Shown here in pieces: positions 49,101-58,997 of a stretch of 64,000 nt of DNA. Location of the stretch: assembly GCF_001039355.2 (NCBI RefSeq), contig NW_019775780.1, positions 184,001 to 248,000 on the forward strand, given 5' to 3'. Both the position numbers and the translations under genes were made by a program. Source of the stretch: Lingula anatina. Lineage: Eukaryota > Brachiopoda > Lingulata > Lingulida > Lingulidae. Every line of letters starts with the position of its first letter. The first letter of the stretch is position 1. Under the pieces are notes generated by a model. That model was not told where the DNA came from. It did no database searches and saw nothing but the letters and a program-made list of their open reading frames with translations.

Positions 49101-49840
49101 ACAGATAAAGGTGATGGTTTGTGGAGTGGAAGAGATAGTCCACAGTCATTGATAGCTGGTGGGGATCACTTACAAGACTGGGGGAACCTGCTTGTATTTA
49201 AGAAACTTTCTCAACCCGAGAGACATCACATGCCACACATATTTTTGTATTCAGAAAAATTATCCATTGATCGATTCATCATAAAATAAATTTAATATGA
49301 GATGGTGATGTTATCATATACTTAAGGGAATAGTGAAGAAAACAATATTATCGTCTATAGGTGCAAAAATGTTTGTGAGGTCAAAAATCTAGGGTCAGGG
49401 GTTGAAGAATGAGCCCCGCCATAAATAAATATGATTTCAATGACATGTGAAAGGTTGTAGTAATCAACACTTAACAGAAAAGATTTGATCCAAAGAAACC
49501 TCTCAGATGATGAGATAACAGCACAGCTGGGCACTGATTGTAACCATTTGAAACTGAGAATTAATGTCAAAAATTATACTGATTTAGATTATTTCATTAG
49601 ATTCATATTTTGCCTCTTGCTCTTACCGTTCTTTTTTAGCATAAATATTGTGCATGAAAAGCATGTTTTGTGCTTGTCATAGAAAATCACTGAAAGGACA
49701 GAATTAATGTTTACTGTATTTTCTTATGTGTATTTATTTTATTTTATTTATTTATTTTTTAGATTTCAACAAAAGATCTTGAAGCCAAACTTCAAGAAGC
49801 TACCTCTGAGCCAGCGGTGTACTATAACAAAGGACTGTGA
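27016..49840 (+). CDS. SFXN5: Sideroflexin-5, mitochondrial inner-membrane carrier (12 exons, 333 aa)
   Basis: Coding exons: 27016-27096, 27495-27563, 28337-28441, 28736-28790, 29030-29055, 29598-29708, 30808-30873, 31083-31173, 31780-31895, 34627-34712, 36578-36695, 49763-49840. All junctions are GT-AG and keep frame to TGA. The 333-residue product is close in length to human SFXN5 (340). Family marks: [12 protein letters not shown] (residues 32-43), HPDTGEK (89-95), [15 protein letters not shown] (128-142), RFVPFPAVA (194-202), PPVVMTQLE (260-268) and C-terminal [15 protein letters not shown] and NRNATKP point to SFXN5 rather than SFXN1/2/3. Sideroflexins are multi-pass inner-membrane proteins; SFXN1 carries serine, and SFXN5 has been linked to citrate transport. 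No cleavable presequence is evident. Start: first ATG, context ATCATGG. Confidence 0.95.
27495..27563 (+). CDS. SFXN5: SFXN5 exon 2
   Basis: Encodes residues 28-50, [20 protein letters not shown] to TSN. Acceptor ttaccag, donor AAT|gtaagt; phase 0 at both ends. Confidence 0.93.
28080..28158. repeat. (GT)n microsatellite, about 39 units, SFXN5 intron 2
   Basis: Perfect GT dinucleotide run. Cys/Val open frames across it are artefacts. Confidence 0.97.
28337..28441 (+). CDS. SFXN5: SFXN5 exon 3
   Basis: Encodes residues 51-85, including LWEAQKIKQ. Acceptor tttatag, donor CAG|gtacat; phase 0. Confidence 0.93.
28736..28790 (+). CDS. SFXN5: SFXN5 exon 4 (HPDTGEK motif)
   Basis: Encodes residues 86-103 with the family-defining HPDTGEK and the SFXN5-type IFMPFRMS. 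Ends in phase 1; donor CTG|gtatgg. Confidence 0.94.
29030..29055 (+). CDS. SFXN5: SFXN5 exon 5, 26-nt microexon
   Basis: Completes codon 104 (Gly) and encodes FVPFGSPI. Acceptor tttgtag|gt, donor ATT|gtaagt. Without it the frame breaks and the conserved PFGSPIVVG segment is lost, so it must be included. Confidence 0.92.
29598..29708 (+). CDS. SFXN5: SFXN5 exon 6
   Basis: Encodes residues 113-149, VVGLLLPNP to NRNATK, holding the invariant [10 protein letters not shown] block. Acceptor cattcag, donor AAG|gtaaga; phase 0. Confidence 0.95.
30808..30873 (+). CDS. SFXN5: SFXN5 exon 7
   Basis: Encodes residues 150-171, [20 protein letters not shown] then IA, a Gly/Ala-rich membrane segment. Acceptor tttttcag, donor GCG|gtaaga. 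Confidence 0.93.
31083..31173 (+). CDS. SFXN5: SFXN5 exon 8
   Basis: Encodes residues 172-201, [11 protein letters not shown] to FPAV, and ends in phase 1. The exon begins with GTAAGT, so a donor-like hexamer directly follows the acceptor (acacag|gtaagt). The true donor GTG|gtgagt-type site at 31174 runs straight into a TG then TA microsatellite. Confidence 0.92.
31193..31255. repeat. (TA)n microsatellite at the start of SFXN5 intron 8
   Basis: About 31 TA units, preceded by a short TG run beginning 6 bases after the splice donor. Confidence 0.95.
31780..31895 (+). CDS. SFXN5: SFXN5 exon 9
   Basis: Completes Ala202 and encodes residues 203-240, [20 protein letters not shown] to IAAKK. Acceptor ctcctccag, donor AAG|gtagta; phase 0 at the end. 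Confidence 0.94.
34072..34125. repeat. (TCTA)n microsatellite, SFXN5 intron 9
   Basis: About 13 perfect TCTA units followed by imperfect ones. Confidence 0.95.
34523..34570 (+). pseudogene. Possible decayed duplicate of SFXN5 exon 10
   Basis: Just after an acceptor-like ttttcag, GTCCTTCTTCAGGCAGCAAG reads V-L-L-Q-A-A-R-T-R, which parallels A-L-L-E-T-A-M-T-R at the start of exon 10 (34627). The nucleotide match continues through the preceding GATATTTTCAG / AATATTTCCAG. After ACAAGG the resemblance stops and the frame hits a stop within about 8 codons. It could be a local partial duplication or chance. Confidence 0.35.
34627..34712 (+). CDS. SFXN5: SFXN5 exon 10
   Basis: Encodes residues 241-268 and two bases of Lys269: [20 protein letters not shown] then PVVMTQLE. 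Acceptor atttccag, donor gAAAA|gtgagt; phase 2. Confidence 0.93.
36578..36695 (+). CDS. SFXN5: SFXN5 exon 11
   Basis: Completes Lys269 and encodes residues 270-308, including a hydrophobic membrane segment ([19 protein letters not shown]) and PQFSQ. Acceptor atttcag, donor CAG|gtaaat; phase 0. Confidence 0.93.
38930..38945. repeat. Poly-A tract
   Basis: 16 A followed by A-rich sequence (gaaagaaa). Confidence 0.85.
39023..39066. repeat. Perfect tandem duplication, 2 x 22 bp
   Basis: The unit begins ATCAGTAATTAGATTTG and is repeated head to tail without change, so it arose recently. Confidence 0.93.
39694..39717. repeat. Poly-T tract, 24 bases
   Basis: GAATTC lies close on the left and AGAATTC on the right; no retroposed gene body was recognised on either side. 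Confidence 0.88.
46001..46423 (+). other. Unassigned 140-codon open frame in SFXN5 intron 11
   Basis: Long for AT-rich intron DNA. The second half (from about 46151, after a ttctttcaag acceptor-like site) is hydrophilic, with [20 protein letters not shown] and many Lys/Glu. No family is recognised, no signal peptide or repeat is seen, and the first half is hydrophobic AT-driven sequence. It may be chance, a retained fragment of an unknown gene, or a constrained non-coding element. Confidence 0.15.
49763..49840 (+). CDS. SFXN5: SFXN5 exon 12 (C-terminus and stop)
   Basis: Encodes residues 309-333, [20 protein letters not shown] then YNKGL, and stops at TGA 49838-49840. The acceptor is preceded by a strong T-rich tract (attttattta...ttttttag). 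A 95-codon frame from 49707 reads the same bases in another frame and is a shadow. Confidence 0.95.
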   Translation: MSTKDLEAKLQEATSEPAVYYNKGL

Positions 49841-50426
49841 TTTGATCCTCTCAGCAAGCTTGTTTTTTCATGAACCAGGTGGAAAAGACCAGCATTACAC
49901 AAGTGAATATAATGAAATATTTAAGAATCATAAATGTGCATACAAAGTTGATAGGAAGACTTTAATTATGATGTTCAAAATTTCCAAGAAATGAGAATTG
50001 ACATTATTAGGTATTTTTAAAATATTAAAATGATTTTTTAATAACAGTAACACCACAGCTTGTTAACTTTGAAAATTTATAGGCAAATTATTTTGATATG
50101 TTAATTTAAATTGACTGTATATCTGTGCACCTCGGTACATATATTTATATAACAATTTTATATTGAAATTTACTATTGAATGATGTATAAGATATTGACA
50201 TACCTTGTTATATTTATGCAGTTATAGTAAGCCAGATCACTTACATATCCCCACAGCTGTCATAAATGTAAAATGTGTACTGTGCTGTTAAATATTCTGT
50301 CAGCTACATATATTATACATCACTACTGACAGCACTTACAACAGCACTTATGACAATTTTATAAAAGAAGGATTTCTAAGAACGCAGTATTTAATGTTGT
50401 TTTTACCTTCTCAGAAATATGTTGAA

Positions 50427-50432
50427 AATATA
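50427..50432 (+). terminator. Possible variant poly(A) signal of SFXN5 (AATATA)
   Basis: AATATAAAG, a known weak variant, lies 587 nt after the stop and is followed by a T/GT-rich stretch. No canonical AATAAA was found earlier in the 3' region, so this is a guess. Confidence 0.3.
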
Positions 50433-53293
50433 AAGTTATCGCTTTATTCTGTTTACTTTGTATTCCCAAAAAGTGTATTTCAACCCCACACTTTATTTCC
50501 TTGATATAGATAGCCAGGGAGATAACTGCATATCATTTCAGCATAGTTAACGGACTTACATCCAAATACCTATTCAATGATAACACAATTTGACAATTTC
50601 AGTAGAATATATACCCAATGGATACTATTTCAATTAACCTCCCGCAGTTTCCATGGTTTACATTCCAAAGCAATGTAAAGTTGTGCAAGCGGTATTAGAT
50701 TGCTGTTTCCTAAGCAATAACGCCGTGTGTCCTTTGCAAGGTGTGTCAATTAACATAGTGATCTCATCTCATTACCACTTGTCAACGTGGCTGCAAGAAT
50801 TTCTGGCATGAGCTCCTGTCCTTAAGCGGGGAGTATGTCGCTATAAAATAGTTATGGTTTCCATTGCTCACCCCGGATTTCGCCGTTTTACAATGGGTAT
50901 ATCATTTTTCTTTTCAGAAATGTAGCATGGTATGCAACAGTAGCAATGATGTTCGCGGCTCCTGTTGAACTTGCAAATGCAGGGTGCCGTAAATATATTT
51001 TCCTGCTACGTTTTTTCTCCGTAATGACAATTTCAATACCTACTGATATATTTCTACGGTGCTGAAAACACAATGACATATCAGGAAATTATGATTTTCC
51101 ATTGTCAGTTAAAAAGTACCTTCAGTGAATTTTACTCTTGCCATCTAAAATATTACTTTTCAAAAGATGTGATAACTGCGAAAGTTTTAAAAACTACATG
51201 AGTTTTCAGCGTTGCATTTCTGTTTAAAGGTGGCGATTTGCATCATGCTGAGCTGGTCACTATTTTCATAGTTTTCATGGGCCAGCATTTTACTTTCAAA
51301 TAATTTTACAAGGGAACTGCTTGTGTCACACGCATATAGCAAACGCCTACAAGCAAGAAATAATTTGGTGTGTGTTTCTCCAATAAAATTTTATTTTTGA
51401 CCATAATTATGCCTCGTGGCTGTAAGTAAGATGTTTTTAATATTGTTCTCATGTCAGACTTTCTATTGAGACTTTGACTAATCGATCTCACTTAAGGTGA
51501 TAAAGATAGGAGGTGAAAGGAAGGTTAGATACCATTAGTGAGACACCTTGGGGGATTTCCCTCTCTGCCCTCCCGGTTACAGCAGAAAGAAAAAAATTCT
51601 TTCACTTATCTTGAAAAGCTGTCAAGCTATTATGAGCATTAGAATACCATAAAATCTCCTGCAAGCCATTTGGTTTAATTTTTTTCTTCTTAATTTTTCA
51701 TTTTTTCCTTATTTTTTAACTTGAAAGGTAAACTTGTGTAGTTAGACTGAAAGGATACTGGAAAAGGAGAAGCCTGCTGTAGGAAGTTTTTATGGTGTGT
51801 TAATTACAAAGTTGTTTGTTTAAGAACCACGCTTGTTGTTTTGTGTTTTGTTTGAGACTTTAGAAAAAGGAGGCGTAAATATTTATTGAGCCGGTAGAAA
51901 ATAAATTCGGTTCTTTTTCTGCAATTATGAGGAAAAGTGTCAATATTATTATGAACAACACGCGTCTTGTAGGTGGCCATTGTTTATTTGTGAGTATCAT
52001 TGCTGTGTATGTAAGTGTGAGAGACCGCCAGTTAACTGTGCAAACAAGCTTATGGCGAGTTCTAGCGTCTAAAAAAAAAAATATTCCCAAGAGAAAGGCG
52101 GTAAATAAGCGTGACAGTAAAAATTGTGTCATGTGCACATTTAGAATTATGTTATGAAAAAAGAAAAACGTTTCTAAAAATGATAACGAAAACACGAGCA
52201 TAATTTGGGGTAAATGTATCCTTGCTCTTTTTCTTTAGTTTATAAAACTGATTGAGTAACAAAGATCACGAAATTTACGTCAAATCTTTTGGTTTAGATA
52301 TTTCTTTAAAGTACATCTATAATTCCCTTAAATGTTATGGTAATTATAATCTCTTAAGTTAATTGTTGTCAGTTTCAGAATGCATCACTTTAGTCACGCT
52401 ATCAGCCTTCTATATTAAACACTGATCATCAAATCCGTAGGCTCCGTGTTTTGGACCCTACAAATGTCTTTGCTTACACAAACACCCATGTTTAACGTAA
52501 ACTAATCACAAGGTAGTTTGAAAAATGACTGTAAATTTGGTAAAAAGGTGTAACTTTTTTGCTTCATAAGAATTATTGTTATGGCCATTCGACTCGCTTC
52601 CATCGTTTCAAAAATGCAGCAGAATAATTACATCGGGTCACTGAGAGGCTAAAATAAGATCGGCACTTCATTAACAGCATCTTCTGCTTGCAGCAGCGTC
52701 TCAGCTTGGCGTTAATGACTGCGGTTAATTGTTCATTATCTCTCTTTTGTTGTTCAACATACTATCCAACAACAAAATGAGCGAAGAAGGTGGCAGAAGA
52801 AGCCTGCGCGTTGTACCACAAGGACACGGATTGTTAATGTTTCTCAGTAATGAATGTCATTAGCATCGTGTCAACAGATGGAACCTGCGCCGGCTGGACG
52901 GGAATCGGGAAGAAATATGATTAACACTCCTCTTTTTCTCTTTTTTTTAAGTTAATTAATTACCCCATAATAACCTAGCCTTTCTTCTGACCCATACTCT
53001 TTTGTAGAGGTTAAGCGCAAAATGTACATAGGCGCATTTTCTTACGTCCTGCGTTGAATATGTTTCCCTAAGGATGGACACGGTATTCGTTGGTTTGTGT
53101 GTATAAACAAAATGTATCTAAGAGTATAACATACTCATCGATAAAAAGTTTTCACGACGCACTGGTCAGTAGGTTTGATGAAAAAAGTCCATTTTTAATT
53201 CTAAATTCGATTCTCAACTTGTGTATAAGCGTTACGATTTTTTTCTTGGCGATTTAAGCATGTTCTATACATTTATTTTGTCATCAGGAATTA

Positions 53294-53296
<3 letters not shown>

Positions 53297-53324
<28 letters not shown>
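53297..53324. repeat. (CA)14 microsatellite
   Basis: Perfect CA run. Confidence 0.93.
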
Positions 53325-53328
<4 letters not shown>

Positions 53329-56300
53329 AACCCAGCGTAACTTAATGTACGAATGGTGAACAGCTGCCGGTATATAACATTTGGGTGTACATTGTTAAAC
53401 ACTGATGTGTGTATTTTACTCTACTCGTGGTAGCTAATATTCTTCTCCTTCCTTTACCAATAGCCACGCTGATGCTTTAAAAAATACCTGACTAATAAAT
53501 GCTTTGTAACTTTAAGAATTAGACTTAGAAAGATAAAGTTGAAAAAATTCAAACAGAAAATTTCAAATTTCAACGGATTTTGATTTAAAGAAACAGTCCT
53601 GGGGAAATAATGCAGCAGCATTTTTATTAAAATATTATCTGCACCTGTATGAAAGCTTTTTAAGAGATCAAATTACCTTTGACGTAAAATATACAAAATT
53701 TTACAAAAAGAAAATTTTAATGAACGGAAAAGAAGAAAATTCTGTTTTGTATCTAAGGGATTGTAATCATTGTATAAATAAAGTGAACACAGTGCATTAT
53801 ACTTGTATAAGTATAAGATAATTTTCAGTTTTCACACTCCCATACACATAACGGGTAACTACATTATTGGACTAAATATATTTTATCGTCCATTTCTTCA
53901 CAGCTGTCACCGTTACTGATACTGAAGCGGTATTAAATTATATTGGGATGGCCAAAATAATTACTAATGTCTAATCGTTCATTACTGTCAGTTATTTTAA
54001 GAAGTGTACCGAAGTAACAGGCTGACGGGTACAAAATCGTCTGTCCGATAGATAGTTGGTTGCCAACCTGTGGAAAACTGACCACATGACAATTCCAAAT
54101 GATTTTGAAAGTTGTCATTTCAGGGGAGTATCATTTTTAACCACAAAAAGTCTAATTAATTGCATAATGTTACTTATTGCTACCTGATTTGTCTTTTGAT
54201 ATTTTACTTGAATCAATTAATACATATGTATTTTGAAATTGAATTTATTGTATTCCTTGGTTTTATTCGTTTTAAAAATTTGTTTGGAGCTTTTATGTGT
54301 CAGAAACTACGTCGAGAATCGCTACATGTACCAGCGCCAAAAGAAAATGGATTGTTTTTTAAATTAAAACTGTTGAATCAATATAATAACTTTTTTTCAC
54401 AGTGACACGGAAAAAAGAGAACAACTCATTTGTAAGCAGTTAACTTAGTAATGATATCCGACCATAAATATAAATTTCAAGCAAGTTATAGATGTTTCGC
54501 TTAATGCTCTTTTAACGCTCGGAGCATTAACAACATCAAACGCGCGCATAGTTTAGGGGCTATTTCGGCACCTATCTCTAGTTGCGCGTGCAAGCTCCAG
54601 GACGAGGCGGCATTCTTTGCAACTTCGGCCCCACAGCAAAAGAACGCTTCCAGACACACATTATAAAACATTTCAGTTTGAAGGTCGAGCTACTTAGGCC
54701 AATTGTACCTGTTTTGAAACAGCTAATTGTGTGTTGAAAACCACCGTGGGTAAAAAAGGATATTTCATATAGCCATATCATATTTCCAAGTTGAGATTTA
54801 TAATGCGCGGAAGTTGTGTGATCGAAGTCAAGCAGACGATTTTTGAGATACATCATTAGGACACTGGTTAAGAGAAAATAATTTGTTTCGAAAATATTAT
54901 TCACGAAAGCAAAGATATAGGAAAAAATGAAATGCTAATTTGTCCTAAGTACAAAAAAGAAAAAAAAGGCTCTTGACCTGAACCGATTGTATAAACGCCT
55001 TCACTTTGCTTCGAGATCCGAGCCTGCTCGACGTGGTGTTCCTATTACACGCCAGTTTGTGTTTTATTGAACAACTTGAGTTTGACTTCTGTTTCAAGGG
55101 TGAAAGAAAAACCTTCATAGATATCCCCAATTTTCATTCCCACGACGTGCTCTATTGAAAAAGTTGGATGCTTTACCTGATTGTTTTTGAAGTCGGGGGC
55201 AAGTTTTTAGCGCAGAAATGATGCGGGGCGCAATGGCATTACCAGAGAGTCATAAGTTGCGGAGTATATGAAAGGTGCGATACGTGTCAAGAACCGAGGT
55301 AAACTGAGGCGGCACTTCTGGTAACGCTTCTCCTATCGGCCGTGGTAGACTGCCAAGCCTGCTGACTGGTCCTCTCCAGATCTCAGTGATGTTTGTATTG
55401 TTTACGCTATAGATTTTGCTGCCACGGACGCGAAAAACAATTAATGTTAATTACATTTAAATCAACGCTAAGTATGAGAGCGAGCGTTTTCTGTCTGTGA
55501 GAGCTGCCTGCCACCATGAGTTTTTATCGAAGATTTTGCTTTTTGTCGAGCTCCTTAATTTCACGGTGTGCTTTTGCTTGCCAGTCTTTTTCGCCACCCG
55601 GCTGACAAGAGGAAAATGAGTTTTTGAAAATGTCTGGCGCCCACCCACGAGGTAAAATATATCGATTCCTGGCTCTTTAGCGCCAATTCTTGGGAAGATT
55701 AGCCACCTCTTTATATGTTTCAAGCTAAAATGTCTTTCAGAATACCCAGTCCACCTCTTTGTGTTTTTTTTTTCTTTATAAAAAATTATTTTAAAATAAT
55801 TCAATTAATCTTTTTGAGAGTAGCATCTTTCATTCAGATTACATAGATGAAAATGATTGCATTTGTATGAATAATGAGCAGGCAATTTTTGACTCTCTCG
55901 ATAGCATTTTGCCAGCCGTCTCTACAACAAAAAGGCCAAAAGTTATAATAAATACTTATCGTATTTTAGAATCAGTCAAGTACCCAGCGTTATGGGGGGT
56001 TATTGAAAGAAGTTATCTAAGTTTGTTTATTAACAATGTGGACTCACCTGCTGGCGAGTTAAAGAACGTATCGAAGCCGCTAATACGGTTATGGGCAAAA
56101 GGCAGAGGTCGCGACGCAGAACTAAAGCATCATAAACACCCGGCTCATTCAAGAAAATGTTACATCATTATTATTGCGGACCCCAAGATATGATGTCAGA
56201 TACACGTTTATTATTGTCTTCCGTTCGTTCTTGCGATGCTGGGTGATCATAATCTCTCGTTTTCGTCAATTAACAACAAGCGCGCTTTTACGTATTTCAA

Positions 56301-58977
56301 GATTGAATCGGTGTGCAAAACTTTATTTTTTCATGCTGCGACTCCTACGCTATCTTTTACGAGCCGTGAAATTCGGTTAGGCGTAAATTCAATCTGGCGA
56401 TTGATAGTTGGGCCTCTCTTTAGCTAAAAGGGCATAAATCCAATTTTCTTCCTTTCAAGTAAGGTGTCGGAGTGCTAACAAAAATCCCATTTCACGCCGC
56501 ATATAAGCCTGGGGACCCGCGCATGGAGCACAATAAAGTCAAAACGGAGATCAAGTAACGTATTAACAAATTATCACAATGGAAAGTGTATTTAGGATAA
56601 CATAACACCGGCCCTTGCTTCAGAGAGAGATGTAAGCGCAGATATTTGATGTTTTCCTAAGGGATGGTTTTGAATAAGAACTCACCAAGCTTGAACGTGG
56701 CACTGGCTCTGGTATACGGAAATGCGTATGTTAAGAAAGCAGTGGGACAAGATCATATGGTGTCGCTATCAAAAAGACATGTTTAAAGACGATCCGTACA
56801 CTTTTAACACGCCAAACTGTTATTTTACCTGTATAAAAATAAATGTCTATCTCCGACAAGATGGAAATGGTTCATGTACATTTTCACCCAAACACTGTCT
56901 AACAGAATCCCCTTAGTAAATGGTGACCAAATGTATTTTACTGAGAAATTATAAAAAAAATAATAATAAAATAAAACGTACATCAAATTAATTGAGACAA
57001 GAATGATAAACTGTAAACACAACCATAAATTTCCTTCGGTTAAAAAATAACTTACTCTAGCTTAATTCTTTTTCGATGAAGCTGATGACTTAAAATAGAA
57101 GACCGGACAGTCTTATGCCTAAAGTTGTTGGTAGGCAAGACACGGTCTGTAACATACAGGCGAATCAAAGAAGCCCAACACCTGCAGTTCAATAGGCTAA
57201 CGACGGAAGCAATAACAACAAGCACTCAAGAAGCGCAACTTGCAGCCGAGCAATTAACCGCCTTCTAATCGTGCTTCCCAAGACTTCCTTCTCGGTGGCA
57301 GTGTCACAGCGTTCCTTTGATGCGAGTCAAGGTGTCATACCATCACATCCACAGTGTGCACACCTGCATCGCTCCAAGACACATCACCACCGCATCCCGC
57401 CCTCGGCAAACCTAAGCCACAAAAAGAAGGCCCTCTTTACTTAATTCCCTTAATTACCACGCATATTACTAACCGCTTAGCAATACCCACTAACAACTCC
57501 TTAGGCTAAGGCTGGTGTTGTGTTTAAAAAAGACGACCCTTTCTGTCGAGTTTGTCATGGAGAGGATTTGATAAATTACCGTAAATTACTCGTGGCCTGT
57601 GACACTTTTCAGAATTAACCTTCCCAGCGGGGGACTTGTTTTCTTGACTGCCTGGCCGGGGTCAAGGAGTTTTGACATTATCTTTACGTTGCATTAGATA
57701 AACGCCACTATATGTCTTTTTCCTGTCTTTCTTTTTCGCGTGAAAGTGAAGTTCTTAACCGATTACACACTGGATGTGTCATTTTCTATAGAGCGAGTAA
57801 AAAAGACATTGAGTTGCCATTTGCCTTTTTTACAACTATCTTTGACAGAGATGTTTTGAGGTGCAGTTTACGACTATCTGCGGCGTGGAGAAGAGTTACT
57901 CATAGAAATAAGGGTAGGGCACTGCTGACGGAGACTGTTTTTAATTTCTTTCTGTGTGTTGTTTTAAAGAACCCCACGAGCTTCATTAAGTCCATTATTA
58001 TATTAATTTTCCTTTTTTTTATTCTTGTGATATTGGTGCAATGTTTTTGTTTTCCTTTTATTCCCCACTGTTCTGGGCGCAAGTCCTATATTCAAGCATT
58101 TTTTACTGTAGCTTTATATTATACCTGATGGCGAAATAGATGCGGATAATTATAATATTCCAATGATGATGATGACGATTATGATCGTGCTAATTATTTC
58201 TCCTGTGGTTTTATCGAATATATTATAAGTCAAAACTATGTAAAATGTTTTATTCTATCATAAATGTTTACACCATCTACCAGTTTTATTGAGACGAAAA
58301 ATTCTTTGTCAGAAACAGTGGTTAGACCAGCAAGTTATGCCCGGGTCAGGCATTACATTGAAAGTCTGTGCCTTTTGTACATGTTTCCTTTTAAACAGTG
58401 AGACACAGGTAACGTTTCACTTAATTTCAAGTGTTTCCGGTGTGGTGCGAGACGTACTCTTAGCCTTTTGACAAAAAAGGTCCACGCAATCTGGTCCGGC
58501 AGAACAGATGGGCGGACGAGACAGAGGAGAACGTTTGTTCATTGCGCAATAACATTGTATGGTTTTGAAAGCGGTTGGTGATATGGGCTAGACGAAATTT
58601 GTACTTATTATATACCTTGAATTGTTCCCCACGTCACTAATATACTTTGTTTCATAATGTGTGTGCACCTTCTTCAACACGGCTGACCTTGCAGGTGTGG
58701 TTGTGGTTACTTGAACAATGCTAGACTTAATATAAAATATATAAAATTTAATATTAAAATAAAAAAACGGTTGAAACGTATTTTGCAGATGCTTCATGTA
58801 CATGTGTAATGGCGAACTGCGAGCATATGTTTGCCCTCGCATAAGTACATTTTAAACTTTGGCAACTACACCTTGATTACAAATGAGGAAAAAGCACACG
58901 TTATATGTTTGAGAAACCAAAATTAAATAACTTTTCTTTTGTGATTTCTAGTTTGGTATTTGAAGATCGAAGCATGT

Positions 58978-58997
58978 TTTTTTTTTTTTTTTTTTTT
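58978..58997. repeat. Poly-T tract, 20 bases
   Basis: Uninterrupted run of T. Confidence 0.88.

Larger units (their letters stand above)
36696..49762 (+). other. SFXN5 intron 11 (13.1 kb)
   Basis: It is more than half of the gene and several times longer than any other intron here. No nested gene was recognised. The longest open frame is 46001-46423 (140 codons), of unknown meaning. Complex, less AT-rich islands (about 37230-37560, 40650-40850, 43010-43220, 44580-44860, 46140-46460, 48880-49220) are candidate conserved non-coding elements. One N sits at 37764 within a local repeat of poly-T plus CTTTATAAGTGTGT, which looks like an assembly uncertainty. Confidence 0.6.

Noticed and set aside
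49707-49994. 95-codon frame overlapping SFXN5 exon 12
   Set aside because: It reads the exon in another frame and continues into the 3' UTR.
57712-58128. 138-codon open frame in the desert
   Set aside because: Hydrophobic Phe/Ile/Leu runs follow from T-rich DNA; no start context, splice partners or family resemblance.
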